Part shown: one piece after another, positions 1-7,046 of the stretch | Layout: the number at the start of each line of letters is the position of its first letter | Position numbering within the stretch: position 1 is the first letter of the stretch | From: JBFHDX01 sp041584475 | Lineage (GTDB): Bacteria; Pseudomonadota; Alphaproteobacteria; UBA8366; JADFVY01 | Assembly (NCBI GenBank): GCA_041584475.1 | Contig: JBFHDX010000055.1 | Coordinates: 1-24,602, forward strand | Direction of reading: 5' to 3' | Length of the DNA: 24,602 nucleotides | Notes under the pieces: generated by a model | Seen by the model: only the letters and a program-made list of their open reading frames with translations | Databases searched by the model: none | Told to the model about the DNA's origin: nothing | Made by a program: the position numbers and the translations under genes

Positions 1-213
1 CACCTGCAGGCGGCCGAGGCCGGGCTCCTGTGCCTGCTCGAGGCGGTGATCGCGCCGCTCCTCGTCTGGGCGGTGCTCAGCGAGACGCCGACCGCCCAGG
101 CGCTCGCCGGCGCCGCGATCGTGCTGGCGGCGCTCGTCTACGAGACGCTGCCCGAGCGGCGCGCGCTCGCGATCGAGGAGCGGACGGTCGAGGACCCGGC
201 GGCCGGCGACTAG
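1..213 (+). CDS. EamA/DMT-family transporter, C-terminal end (partial)
   Basis: The frame is open from the first base and stops at TAG 211-213, giving the last 70 residues of a protein that starts outside the window. Two hydrophobic stretches are visible (LLCLLEAVIAPLLVWAVL and ALAGAAIVLAALVYETL). They are separated by the short polar turn SETPT, followed by an acidic hydrophilic tail. The pattern 'LEAVIAPLLVW...E.PT....AGAAIVLAA' matches the last two helices of the second EamA domain of drug/metabolite transporters, where a conserved Glu-Pro turn precedes the final helix. These proteins are inner-membrane exporters of metabolites, often amino acids. The substrate cannot be told from this fragment. 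The gene is convergent with the decarboxylase at 335-1573. Confidence 0.7.
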   Translation, partial: HLQAAEAGLLCLLEAVIAPLLVWAVLSETPTAQALAGAAIVLAALVYETLPERRALAIEERTVEDPAAGD

Positions 214-242
214 TACATGATCCGCTTACGTGGAATCGGCAG

Positions 243-312
243 CGGCCCGCTCCCCCACCCGGCCAGCCAACGCTATCTTACGCTGTGGCTGGCCGGCTAC
301 GGGAGCGGGCCG
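243..312. terminator. Large two-part inverted repeat between convergent genes, possible bidirectional terminator
   Basis: The outer arms 243-254 (CGGCCCGCTCCC) and 301-312 (GGGAGCGGGCCG) are perfectly complementary over 12 bp. The inner arms 260-269 (CGGCCAGCCA) and 286-295 (TGGCTGGCCG) are perfectly complementary over 10 bp. They are separated by a 5x5 internal loop (255-259 and 296-300), and the apical loop is 16 nt. The element fills most of the gap between the transporter stop at 213 and the decarboxylase stop at 335. No T-run follows on either strand, so a role in termination or RNA 3'-end protection is inferred from position and stability only. Confidence 0.5.
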
Positions 313-334
313 AAGCGAATCAATCGGACAATCT

Positions 335-1573
335 CTAGCCGGTCGCCGGCGGCACGCTCGCGATGCGGCCGAGCGGCGGCGAGGCGACGGTGACGAAGGT
401 GTCGGCGTGGAAGCCGTTGAAGCGCGTCGTCATGGCGTTCGAATAGGCGCCGATCTGGCCGAACTCGATCCAGTCGCCCTCGTCGATGTCGGCCGGCAGG
501 GCGACCGCGTGCGGCAGCACGTCGGTCGAATCGCAGGTCGGCCCGAAGATCGTGTAGTCGCGCATCACCGCGCCCGCCGCGGCGCCGTGCCGGATCATGC
601 GCGCCGGGAACTGCACGTCGGCGTCGGAGCATTCCGACAGGCTGTGGAAGATGCCGTCGTTGATGTAGAGCGCGTCGCCCTTGCGCAGCTGCACCTGCGT
701 GACCAGCGAGCAGGCCTCGGCGACGAGGGCGCGGCCCGGCTCGCACATGACGATGCAGTCGGCGCCGACGGGCATGTCGCGCAGGCCGCCGCGGATCGCT
801 GCGAAGAACTCCTCCAGCGGCGGCACGTCGTGGTTGGCGTAGTGCGCCGGGAAGCCGCCGCCGACGTCGAGATAGGCGATCGGCACGCCGGCCTCGCGGA
901 TCACGGACGCCGCCGCCTCGAGCGCGACCGCATAGGCGCGCGGCTCGGCGCACTGCGAGCCGACGTGGAAGGCGATGCCGGTGCGGAAGCCGGCCTCGTG
1001 CACGGCGCGCAAGAGCCGCACCGCGTGCGCGGGCGTCGCGCCGAACTTGCGCGACAGCTCGAACAGCACCTTGCCGCCCGGCGTCGCCAGCCGCACGAGG
1101 ATGTCGATGTCGCGCCGCCCGGTGCATTCGATGATCTTGGCGAGCTCGTCCTCGTGGTCGATGACGTAGTGGCGCACATCGTAGACCTGGGCCGCGGACA
1201 GCAGCGAGGCGCGCGACTTCACCGGGTGCATGAAATAGGCCTCGGCCTCGGGGTGCGCCTCGCGCACGGCGGCGATCTCGGCGAGCGAGGCGGTGTCGAA
1301 ATGGCGGATGCCGGCGTCGAACAGGTGCTGGAGCACGGCCGGGTGCGGGTTGCACTTGACGGCGTACAGGACGCGCCCCGGGAAGCCGTCGAGGAAGCGC
1401 CGCGCGGTCTCGGCGAGCACGTGCGGGCGCAGGCAGAACACCGGGTAGCTCGGCTCGAGCTGGGCGACCATCGACTCGACGTCGGCGAACGGCCGGGTCA
1501 GCGGGCGGCCGCCGCGCAGCCCCGCCGGGTTGTTGCCCTTTTTTCCCGTTGCGTCACGCGAAAAACCAAACAT
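335..1573 (-). CDS. Ornithine/lysine decarboxylase, PLP fold type III
   Basis: This predicted 412-residue cytoplasmic enzyme belongs to the eukaryotic-type ornithine / diaminopimelate decarboxylase family. It would remove CO2 from ornithine (to putrescine) or lysine (to cadaverine). Residues counted from the ATG at 1573: YAVKCNP with PLP lysine K73, HVGSQ near 203-207, the phosphate-binding GGGFP at 238-242, EPGR at 278-281, and CDSTD with catalytic Cys347 followed by Asp348. The CDS-D motif separates ODC-type enzymes from arginine decarboxylases. Length fits the family (about 380-420). The ATG at 1573 follows a weak GGGG. A longer TTG start at 1594 has no visible ribosome binding site. A start at the later Met (MVAQLEPSYP) is also possible. 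Ornithine versus lysine preference cannot be decided by eye. Confidence 0.88.
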   Translation of the reverse strand: MFGFSRDATGKKGNNPAGLRGGRPLTRPFADVESMVAQLEPSYPVFCLRPHVLAETARRFLDGFPGRVLYAVKCNPHPAVLQHLFDAGIRHFDTASLAEIAAVREAHPEAEAYFMHPVKSRASLLSAAQVYDVRHYVIDHEDELAKIIECTGRRDIDILVRLATPGGKVLFELSRKFGATPAHAVRLLRAVHEAGFRTGIAFHVGSQCAEPRAYAVALEAAASVIREAGVPIAYLDVGGGFPAHYANHDVPPLEEFFAAIRGGLRDMPVGADCIVMCEPGRALVAEACSLVTQVQLRKGDALYINDGIFHSLSECSDADVQFPARMIRHGAAAGAVMRDYTIFGPTCDSTDVLPHAVALPADIDEGDWIEFGQIGAYSNAMTTRFNGFHADTFVTVASPPLGRIASVPPATG

Positions 1574-1710
1574 GCCACACCCCGCACAGACCAAGACGGG
1601 CCGTCACCGGCCACGATTCCCACTCCCTGCTGAGACTGCTTCGGCATCAGGCCGCCACGCCCGTCCAGCGCCACCATGACGGCGGATGCGGGCGTTTACA
1701 TGAATGGATT

Positions 1711-1739
1711 TTGGCAAACAAGTGCTAATTTGCGATTAA
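1711..1739 (+). promoter_or_regulatory. Candidate sigma70 promoter in AT-rich gap upstream of the small basic protein
   Basis: The stretch from about 1695 to 1750 is clearly richer in A/T than its surroundings. TTGGCA at 1711-1716 resembles a -35 box, and GATTAA at 1734-1739 lies after a 17-nt spacer (the overlapping TTAAAAT at 1736-1742 is an alternative). The -10 match is weak. The site lies between the divergent decarboxylase and the 44-residue gene, about 90 nt before the latter. The same AT-rich patch could also serve the decarboxylase on the other strand. Confidence 0.35.
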
Positions 1740-1826
1740 AATAAACGTGAATGAACGACGCGGCCGGCTGTTGCATCCGGGCGCTGTATTGCCGCCGAAA
1801 CCGGACAACCGGAGAGGAGCGATGGG

Positions 1827-1961
1827 ATGAAGAAACTGTCGGTCAAGCAGAGGGCCTTCCAGAACCGGCGCAAGGAATCGCTCAACAAGCGCCGCCTGCA
1901 ATCGAAGGCAAAGCGCAAGCAGGCGAAGCTGCAACAGATCGCCGGCGAAGAGGAGGCCTGA
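1827..1961 (+). CDS. Small, highly basic 44-residue protein of unknown function
   Basis: ATG at 1827 is preceded by a strong purine-rich ribosome binding site (GGAGAGGAG, 1811-1819) with a 7-nt gap, and the frame ends at TGA 1959-1961. The protein starts MKKLSVKQRAF and ends IAGEEEA. It has 9 Lys and 6 Arg in 44 residues and a short acidic tail. There is no proline, no cysteine, and only one glycine near the end, which suggests one long basic helix. Such a composition is typical of RNA- or ribosome-binding proteins, but I do not recognise a family. It stands alone between the divergent decarboxylase and a broken gene. An overlapping ATG at 1822 gives only a two-codon frame. The ribosome binding site and the sensible ending make translation likely. 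Confidence 0.6.
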   Translation: MKKLSVKQRAFQNRRKESLNKRRLQSKAKRKQAKLQQIAGEEEA

Positions 1962-2006
1962 GGCCGCATTGCGGGCGCCCGACCGATTGGCGGGGCACGT
2001 GACTAA

Positions 2007-2300
2007 ATGACCGGCGCGGCCGTCAACCCCGACGATATCCGTGCCGGCGCTGACCGGATCGCCGCGCAGGTCGTGCCGACCCCGACTGTACGACGTGCCG
2101 ACCTGCCGCAACTGCATTGCAGCGACGTCTACCTCAAGCTGGAGACGCTGCAGCGGACCGGCTCGTTCAAGGATCCGGGCGCGCTCACGGTCGAAATCGT
2201 CAGGCGTCATGTCGACGAAGTCGTACAGCGCGACGAGCCGTCGCTCGAGCAGGCCGGGTTCGAAACGAGACGCCTCAGCAATTCCGCGCGACTGGAATAG
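2007..2300 (+). pseudogene. Truncated threonine dehydratase-like (IlvA/TdcB) gene remnant
   Basis: The first ~60 residues read like the N-terminus of a fold-type II PLP enzyme. IRAGADRIAAQVVPTPTVR is the opening helix and strand, VYLKLETLQRTGSFK contains the PLP-binding lysine context (S-F-K), and it continues D-P-G-A-L where the family has E-R-G-A-L. After about 2190 the similarity ends. About 36 unrelated residues follow before TAG 2298-2300, so the protein would have 97 residues against roughly 320-400 or more for an intact enzyme. Most of the PLP domain, including the glycine-rich phosphate loop, is missing. The upstream GGCGGGG is only a weak ribosome binding site. I call it a decayed fragment. 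A short translated product cannot be excluded. Confidence 0.65.
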
Positions 2301-2304
2301 GCCG

Positions 2305-3153
2305 GTGCGCAGCGCTCGGCTGACCGCCGCAATCCTCGGAACGATCGGCGCTTTGGCGCCGGGCGGGCCTCGTGCCGCGGAAGACGACGAGACGGTGCCG
2401 AAATGGGAAATCGGCATCGCCGGCGGCGCCGGCATGACGCCGCACTATCCGGCGTCGGATCAGCGCGGCCACGCCGTGGCCGCGGCACCGTTCCTCATCT
2501 ATCGCTGGGAACGCGTGCGCATCGGCGAAGACGGCTTCGTCGGCGGCCGCGTCGCCAGGGACCGCCGCTACGAACTCACCGTCAGCATCGCCGGCTCGCT
2601 GCCCGCGGATTCGGACAGAAACCGTGCGCGGGCCGGCATGCCCGACCTCGACGCCCTGGTCGAGATCGGACCGCAGCTGGAGCTTACGCTGACGGAACGG
2701 CGGGACATCGACTCGGTCAAGCTCAAGCTGCCGGTCCGCGCAGTCCTCTCGGTCGACCTCTGGGATGCGGAATACCGAGGCATCCTGGTCAATCCGCGGA
2801 TTTCCTATACGCGGGATCGGTTCCTGCTGGATCAGCTCGAGGCCAGCGTCAGCCTCGGACCGGTCTTTGCCAGCAGCCTGCTAATGGATTATTTCTACAC
2901 GGTGCAACCGCAGTTCGCGACGCCGGTGCGCCCCGAATACCAAGCTTCCGGCGGCTATCTGGGAGCCGATTTCGGGGTCGGGCTGACCTACGAATTCTCC
3001 GAACGGTTCAGGGTCTTCGTCGGCGGCAAGATCGGCTATTACGACGGTGCGACCAACGCCGACAGCCCGCTGTTCAGAACACACGCCAGCTATACGGTCG
3101 GCACAGGCTTCGTGTGGAAGATCCTGCTCAGCAAAGAGCAGGTACCCGACTAG
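2305..3153 (+). CDS. MipA/OmpV-family outer-membrane protein
   Basis: The protein has 282 residues from GTG 2305, chosen because it gives a signal peptide: basic VRSAR, the hydrophobic run LTAAILGTIGALAPGG, and likely cleavage after PRAA. GGAATAGG (2294-2301) is a weak ribosome binding site. The mature part shows the family pattern: GIAGGAGMTPHYPASDQ near the start, followed by APFLIYRWERVRIGEDG, where MipA/OmpV proteins have P-Y-x-G-S/A-D and P-x-x-Y-R. Alternating polar/apolar strands then fit a beta-barrel, and the end is TVGTGFVWKILLS. Members are outer-membrane scaffold or porin-like proteins; MipA of E. coli binds murein enzymes. The exact role here is unknown. The frame stays open upstream into the dehydratase remnant, so its promoter may lie inside that remnant. 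Confidence 0.82.
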   Translation: MRSARLTAAILGTIGALAPGGPRAAEDDETVPKWEIGIAGGAGMTPHYPASDQRGHAVAAAPFLIYRWERVRIGEDGFVGGRVARDRRYELTVSIAGSLPADSDRNRARAGMPDLDALVEIGPQLELTLTERRDIDSVKLKLPVRAVLSVDLWDAEYRGILVNPRISYTRDRFLLDQLEASVSLGPVFASSLLMDYFYTVQPQFATPVRPEYQASGGYLGADFGVGLTYEFSERFRVFVGGKIGYYDGATNADSPLFRTHASYTVGTGFVWKILLSKEQVPD

Positions 3154-3330
3154 CGAACGCCGTGGCGTGCGGTAGCGCAACAGAGCGCGTCGAGATCCGC
3201 CCGGCACGGTCCCCACTGCCAAGCCTGTAACCCGGGCCGAGGCGTTCGCGCGCCGGCGCCCCTTGTGCGGCCGCGGCCCCGTAACAATCTTCACTTCAGG
3301 ACATTCGATTCAGCAGATTCGAGGCATCCC

Positions 3331-3840
3331 TTGCCGGACAAATCGGTTCCCGATCGGCCGCACATGCCTCTGACCTGGGCGAACGCGTCGGAAGACGCGC
3401 ACGATATTGACGACCCGACGCTGTTCGAGGGCGTTCTCGTTCGCCGCGTCCTGGCTTACGCCATCGACGTCGGGATCCTGCTCGGCGTCGCCGCATTCCT
3501 GTGGGCGCTCGTCGTGCTGACCCTCGGCCTGCTCTGGGGCGTGGCGTTGCTGCTGACGCCGGTCATCCCTCTCGCCTATCACACGACGCTGATCGGCGGG
3601 CGCGACTCCGCCACATTTGGCATGCGCCTGCTGGGCCTGCAGGTACGGCGCCTCGATGGCGGCCGCCCCGATCTCGCCCAGGCCTTCGTGCAGACCGCCC
3701 TGTTCTATGCGAGCGTCGGTCTGACGTCGATGCTGATCCTCCTCGTCGCGCTGTTCAACGACCGCGGGCGCTGTCTGCACGACTGGCTGTCCGGCACCGT
3801 TGTCGTGCGCGCGCCGGTGCCGGAGGGGCTGGCGGTCTAA
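3331..3840 (+). CDS. RDD-family integral membrane protein
   Basis: Predicted inner-membrane protein of about 169 residues. The name-giving Arg and Asp are in LVRRVLAYAIDVGILLG, at the beginning of the first helix. Further hydrophobic segments are LWALVVLTLGLLWGVALLLTPVIPL and FYASVGLTSMLILLVALF. The family signatures G-x-T-x-G-M-R-L-L-G-L-x-V (here SATFGMRLLGLQVRR) and the final CLHDWLSGTVVV, which matches the usual H-D-x-x-S/A-G-T-x-V, are present. The TTG start at 3331 has GAGG at 3321-3324, six bases upstream. The ATG at 3364 gives a shorter protein but has no ribosome binding site, and GTG 3265 is also open. The gene precedes bpt by 40 bp, an arrangement I recall as common in alphaproteobacteria. 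RDD proteins are transport-related in some cases, but most are uncharacterised. Confidence 0.8.
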   Translation: MPDKSVPDRPHMPLTWANASEDAHDIDDPTLFEGVLVRRVLAYAIDVGILLGVAAFLWALVVLTLGLLWGVALLLTPVIPLAYHTTLIGGRDSATFGMRLLGLQVRRLDGGRPDLAQAFVQTALFYASVGLTSMLILLVALFNDRGRCLHDWLSGTVVVRAPVPEGLAV

Positions 3841-3880
3841 GAACGGTTGCCCGCGCGCCGGCGGCGGCGATAATGACGCC

Positions 3881-4627
3881 ATGAGCAACCAGCGTCCGCT
3901 CGCCCCTGCGGTCTCGGACCTTGTCGTCTTCCGGCATTCCGCCGGCATGCCGTGCCCCTACCTGGTCGAGGGCACCGAGAGGCAGCTCTATACGGAACTG
4001 CCACGGGCCGGTGGCGGCAACGTACGAGAGCTCTTCGAGCGCCTGTCGCTCGCCGGGTTCCGCCGCTCGCACCACATCGTCTACCGTCCCGCGTGTCCGG
4101 GTTGCCGGGCTTGCGTCCCGGTCCGCATCCCGGTCGAGCACTTCCGGTACGGCCGGGCGTGGCGTCGGGTCGCCCGAATTAACGGTGATCTGGTCGCACG
4201 CGATGCGGGACTGACGATCACCGACGAGCAATACGGGCTGTTCCGAAGCTACGTGCTTTCCCGCCACAACGATGGCGACATGGCTCTGATGACACGCCGC
4301 GACTTCGCCTCGATGGTGGTCACGAGCCCGGTGGCAACCAGCCTGATCGAGTTCCGCGCCGACAGCGGAGACCTCGTTGCCGGTTGCCTCGTCGACCGGC
4401 TGAGTGACGGCGTGTCGGCGGTCTACAGTTTCTTCGATCCCGACATGCAGCGGCGCAGCCTCGGCAGTTACATGGTGCTGTGGCTGGTCGAGGAGGCGCG
4501 TCGCCGCGGCCTCGCTTACGTCTATCTTGGGTTCTGGATCGCCGGCAGCAGCAAGATGGCCTACAAGAGCCGGTTTCGGCCACTCGAGGGCTTCGGGCCG
4601 GACGGATGGGTCAGGTTGTTCGACTGA
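3881..4627 (+). CDS. bpt: Aspartate/glutamate leucyltransferase (Bpt/Ate-type)
   Basis: The 248-residue cytoplasmic enzyme transfers leucine (in Ate-type members arginine) from charged tRNA onto N-terminal Asp or Glu of proteins, marking them for the ClpS/ClpAP N-degron pathway. Visible signatures: PCPYLVEGTER with Cys25, GFRRSHHIVYRPAC followed by CPGCRACVPVR (Cys72, 75 and 78), the LFRSYVLSRHNDGDM segment, SAVYSFFDPD, RSLGSYMVLWLVEEARRRG, and LAYVYLGFWIAGSSKMAYKSRFRPLE. These run through both the N-terminal ATE and the C-terminal GNAT-like domain. Length is typical (about 235-260). The ATG at 3881 begins right at the family's start, 40 bp after the RDD gene, so co-transcription is likely. 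Bacterial Bpt usually carries leucine; substrate choice cannot be proven from sequence alone. Confidence 0.92.
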   Translation: MSNQRPLAPAVSDLVVFRHSAGMPCPYLVEGTERQLYTELPRAGGGNVRELFERLSLAGFRRSHHIVYRPACPGCRACVPVRIPVEHFRYGRAWRRVARINGDLVARDAGLTITDEQYGLFRSYVLSRHNDGDMALMTRRDFASMVVTSPVATSLIEFRADSGDLVAGCLVDRLSDGVSAVYSFFDPDMQRRSLGSYMVLWLVEEARRRGLAYVYLGFWIAGSSKMAYKSRFRPLEGFGPDGWVRLFD

Positions 4628-4681
4628 TGGGTCGCGCGTCGTTGCAAGCCCGGTCGCGCGATGTCCGCGACGCCGCGGCCA

Positions 4682-4706
4682 GCCCTGCCGGCACCGCCGG
4701 CAGGGG
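4682..4706 (+). terminator. Hairpin downstream of bpt, possible terminator without T-run
   Basis: CCCTGCCGGC (4683-4692) pairs with GCCGGCAGGG (4696-4705) over 10 bp around a 3-nt loop (ACC), 55 bp after the bpt stop. No U-tract follows, so it is not a classical intrinsic terminator. It could still end or protect the rdd-bpt transcript before the TRAP operon. Confidence 0.4.
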
Positions 4707-4720
4707 CTCGAACTGCGCGA

Positions 4721-4748
4721 TTGCGCTTCGCCAACAACGCTGTATGCT
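4721..4748 (+). promoter_or_regulatory. Weak candidate promoter for the TRAP operon
   Basis: TTGCGC (4721-4726) and TATGCT (4743-4748) are separated by 16 nt and lie 110 bp before the TRAP binding-protein gene, just past the hairpin that follows bpt. The -10 match is fair and the -35 match poor. The rest of the gap 4749-4842 shows no further clear signal apart from the ribosome binding site. Confidence 0.25.
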
Positions 4749-4858
4749 TGCCGCTTAGGCGTCAATCGCGGCGCCGTAACGACATAACATCGAACCAGGG
4801 ACAAGGACTGGCCGTCCCGCGCATCGCGCACGGCCAGCCAAAAAGGAGGCAATTCCCC

Positions 4859-5950
4859 ATGAAGCGTCGCAAATTCCTCAAAGGTGCCGCTGGCGCCGCC
4901 GCCGCCACGGCAGCGGCCACACTCGCCACGCCGGCCCTCTCTCAGGGCCGCAAGGAGATGGTGATCGTATCGAGCTGGCCGCGTGACTTCCCGGGCCTCG
5001 GCCTCAGCGCGCAGCGCCACGCCAAGCGCATCACGGACATGACCGAGGGTCGAATCACCACCAAGTATTTCGCTTCGGGTGAACGCGTCGGCGGGTTCGA
5101 CGTGTTCGACGAGGTCGCTTCCGGCAACGCGCAGGCCTACAACTCGGCCGACTATTACTGGAAGGGCAAGCATCCGGGCTGGGCGTTCTTCACCTCGGTG
5201 CCGTTCGGCATGACCTATACCGAGCAGGGAGCCTGGATCAATCATCTCGGCGGCCAGCAACTCTGGGACGAGCTCGCCGGCGAGTTCGGACTGAAGGCGC
5301 TGCCCTGCGGCAATACCGGCGTCCAGATGGGCGGCTGGTTCAACAAGGAAATCGACTCCGTCGCGGATCTCAAGGGCCTGAAGATGCGCATCCCAGGGCT
5401 CGGCGGCGACGTCATGGCGAAGGTCGGCGCCTCGCCGGTCTCGCTGCCGGGGAGCCAGATTTACGAGAACCTGGTCTCCGGGGCGATCGACGCGACCGAA
5501 TGGGTGGGCCCCTACAACGACTACTTCCTGAAGTTCTACGAGGCCGCCAAGTACTACTACTGGCCCGGGATGCACGAGCCCGGCGGCTTCATCTCGTTCG
5601 GGATGAACAAGAAGTGGTGGGACAGCCTGTCCAAGACGGACCAGCTGATCATCGAGGCGGCGTCGCAGATGGAATGCGAGATCGCGATGTCGGAGAACAA
5701 CGCGAACAACGCGACCTACCTCAGGCGCCTGATAGACGAGCACGGCGTCCAGCTGCGGGAGTTCAACGACGACGTGTACGACAGCTTCGGCGATGCTGCC
5801 GACGACGTCATGCAGGAGGCCCGCCGGCACAGCAAGCTCGCCGACCGCATCTATGTGAGCTTCGCCGAAGCCCGCAAGAACGTCGGTGGCTGGATGAAAC
5901 TCTCCGATGTCGGCTATTCGTTGAAACGGAACCGGGTGCTGGGCCTGTAA
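4859..5950 (+). CDS. TRAP transporter substrate-binding protein, TakP-like (2-oxo acid type)
   Basis: This 363-residue periplasmic binding protein captures an organic acid and passes it to the DctQ-DctM permease encoded next. The start MKRRKFLKG followed by an Ala-rich hydrophobic stretch and LATPALSQ is a twin-arginine (Tat) signal, so export in folded form is likely. AGGAGG at 4844-4849 sits 9 nt before the ATG. Family features are VSSWPRDFPGLGLSAQ, GGWFNKEIDSVADLKGLKMRIPG, IDATEWVGPYND and YYYWPGMHEPG. These closely resemble Rhodobacter TakP, where the Glu-Trp of the ATEW segment takes part in binding a metal and the 2-oxo acid. The ligand is thus inferred to be pyruvate or another 2-oxo/hydroxy acid, not a C4-dicarboxylate. 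The gene heads the TRAP operon and is followed directly by a strong hairpin. Confidence 0.9.
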   Translation: MKRRKFLKGAAGAAAATAAATLATPALSQGRKEMVIVSSWPRDFPGLGLSAQRHAKRITDMTEGRITTKYFASGERVGGFDVFDEVASGNAQAYNSADYYWKGKHPGWAFFTSVPFGMTYTEQGAWINHLGGQQLWDELAGEFGLKALPCGNTGVQMGGWFNKEIDSVADLKGLKMRIPGLGGDVMAKVGASPVSLPGSQIYENLVSGAIDATEWVGPYNDYFLKFYEAAKYYYWPGMHEPGGFISFGMNKKWWDSLSKTDQLIIEAASQMECEIAMSENNANNATYLRRLIDEHGVQLREFNDDVYDSFGDAADDVMQEARRHSKLADRIYVSFAEARKNVGGWMKLSDVGYSLKRNRVLGL

Positions 5951-5979
5951 ACGGGCCGGTGATCCTCGGGTTAGGCTGC

Positions 5980-6002
5980 GGGACGGAGCCATGCTCCGTC
6001 CC
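5980..6002 (+). other. Strong hairpin between TRAP binding-protein gene and permease genes
   Basis: GGGACGGAGC (5980-5989) is perfectly complementary to GCTCCGTCCC (5993-6002), a 10-bp GC-rich stem with the 3-nt loop CAT. It starts 30 nt after the TRAP binding-protein stop and ends 22 nt before the DctQ start. There is no T-run, so read-through into the permease genes is expected. Such elements usually protect the upstream mRNA segment from 3' exonucleases, giving more binding protein than permease. That role is an inference here. Confidence 0.6.
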
Positions 6003-6024
6003 ACGGTTCTGAGGCCGTTGCGCG

Positions 6025-7023
6025 ATGGCTGCGACCGAAATCGGCAATATCGATGACTACGCGCCGACCTGGTTCACCCTGGCGGCCCGCTACGTCGCGT
6101 GGACGGTCGTCTCGACGCTGGCCGCCTTCCTGCTGAGCACGTATCTGAGCTTCTGGCTCGGCTGGCCGGGCGCCAGATCGGCATTTGCGGATGGTGGCGG
6201 GCTGGCCTGGTTGCAGGTCCTGCTCTATCTGTTGTCGCTCGCGGCACCGGCATTGCTGATCGTTATGACCCGGTCGCGCAGCCTGCGTCGCGACGATCTG
6301 GCGATTTCCGCGATCGCCGCGTATATCGTGCGGGCCGCATTCTGGGCGGTGTTCTTCGTCGGTGTCGCCGACGCCGTGGTGTCGTTCCTGCGGGTCGAAG
6401 GCTTGCTAGCGGCCGTCGTCGGTGAGCAACTCGCCCAAGACCTCGGCCGCAATCAGTTCCGCGCGCCTTACGTCCACCTGCCGCTCATCGCCCTCTCGCT
6501 GGTTGTTGCCGCGCGTACGCGAACGCTGGGATTCCATTGGCTGGCCCTGCTCGTGGTGATAGCCGAGCTGCAAATCGTCGTTTCGCGCTTCGTGTTCTCG
6601 TACGAGCAGGCCTTCATGGGCGACCTCGTGCGCTTCTGGTACGGCGGCCTGTTCCTGTTCTCCAGCGCTTACACCCTGATCGAGGAGGGTCACGTGCGCG
6701 TCGATGTGCTCTATGCGGGCTTCACGGATCGCAAGAAGGGAGTCATCAACGCGACCGGCGCGGTCCTGCTGGGCATACCGCTGTGCTGGGTCATCCTGGC
6801 CATCGGCCTGGGGCAGCCATCGAGCATCATCGCGAGCCCGCTGTTGGCACTCGAGGTGACGCAGCAGGGCTTCGGGATGTACGTCAAGTATCTGCTCGCC
6901 GGGTACCTGGCGATCTTCGCGATCACGATGACGGTCCAGTTCGCGGCCTACATCCTCGAGGGCGTCGCCGATTACCGGGGTGACCCGGGCAAGCGCAAGA
7001 TCGAAGCAGAAACGCCTCACTGA
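6025..7023 (+). CDS. TRAP transporter small permease subunit, long form (DctQ family)
   Basis: The 332-residue inner-membrane protein would bridge binding protein and large permease. Its C-terminal part is the usual DctQ domain. YEQAFMGDLVRFWYGGLFLFSSAYTLIEEGHVRVDVLY (about 193-230) carries the typical G-x-A-x-x-L-x-x-x-x-H-V-R-V-D motif, followed by two more helices. Before it lie about 160 residues with three or four further hydrophobic segments (near 25-47, 60-80, 95-120 and 150-165). Classical DctQ proteins have only about 160-200 residues and four helices, so this is an extended version. The ATG at 6025 has GAGG at 6011-6014. The dctM-type gene starts 23 bp after the stop, within the same operon. 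Confidence 0.85.
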   Translation: MAATEIGNIDDYAPTWFTLAARYVAWTVVSTLAAFLLSTYLSFWLGWPGARSAFADGGGLAWLQVLLYLLSLAAPALLIVMTRSRSLRRDDLAISAIAAYIVRAAFWAVFFVGVADAVVSFLRVEGLLAAVVGEQLAQDLGRNQFRAPYVHLPLIALSLVVAARTRTLGFHWLALLVVIAELQIVVSRFVFSYEQAFMGDLVRFWYGGLFLFSSAYTLIEEGHVRVDVLYAGFTDRKKGVINATGAVLLGIPLCWVILAIGLGQPSSIIASPLLALEVTQQGFGMYVKYLLAGYLAIFAITMTVQFAAYILEGVADYRGDPGKRKIEAETPH

Positions 7024-7046
7024 GCGCGGAGCATACGCGACACGCC

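Noticed and set aside
1822..1830. Two-codon mini frame (ATG GGA TGA) overlapping the start of the small basic protein gene
   Set aside because: Too short to call. The ribosome binding site spacing suits ATG 1827 equally well and there is no sign of a leader-peptide mechanism.
3755..6004. Long minus-strand open frame of about 750 codons across bpt and the TRAP binding-protein gene
   Set aside because: It covers two well-supported genes on the other strand, has low-complexity composition and no recognisable motif.
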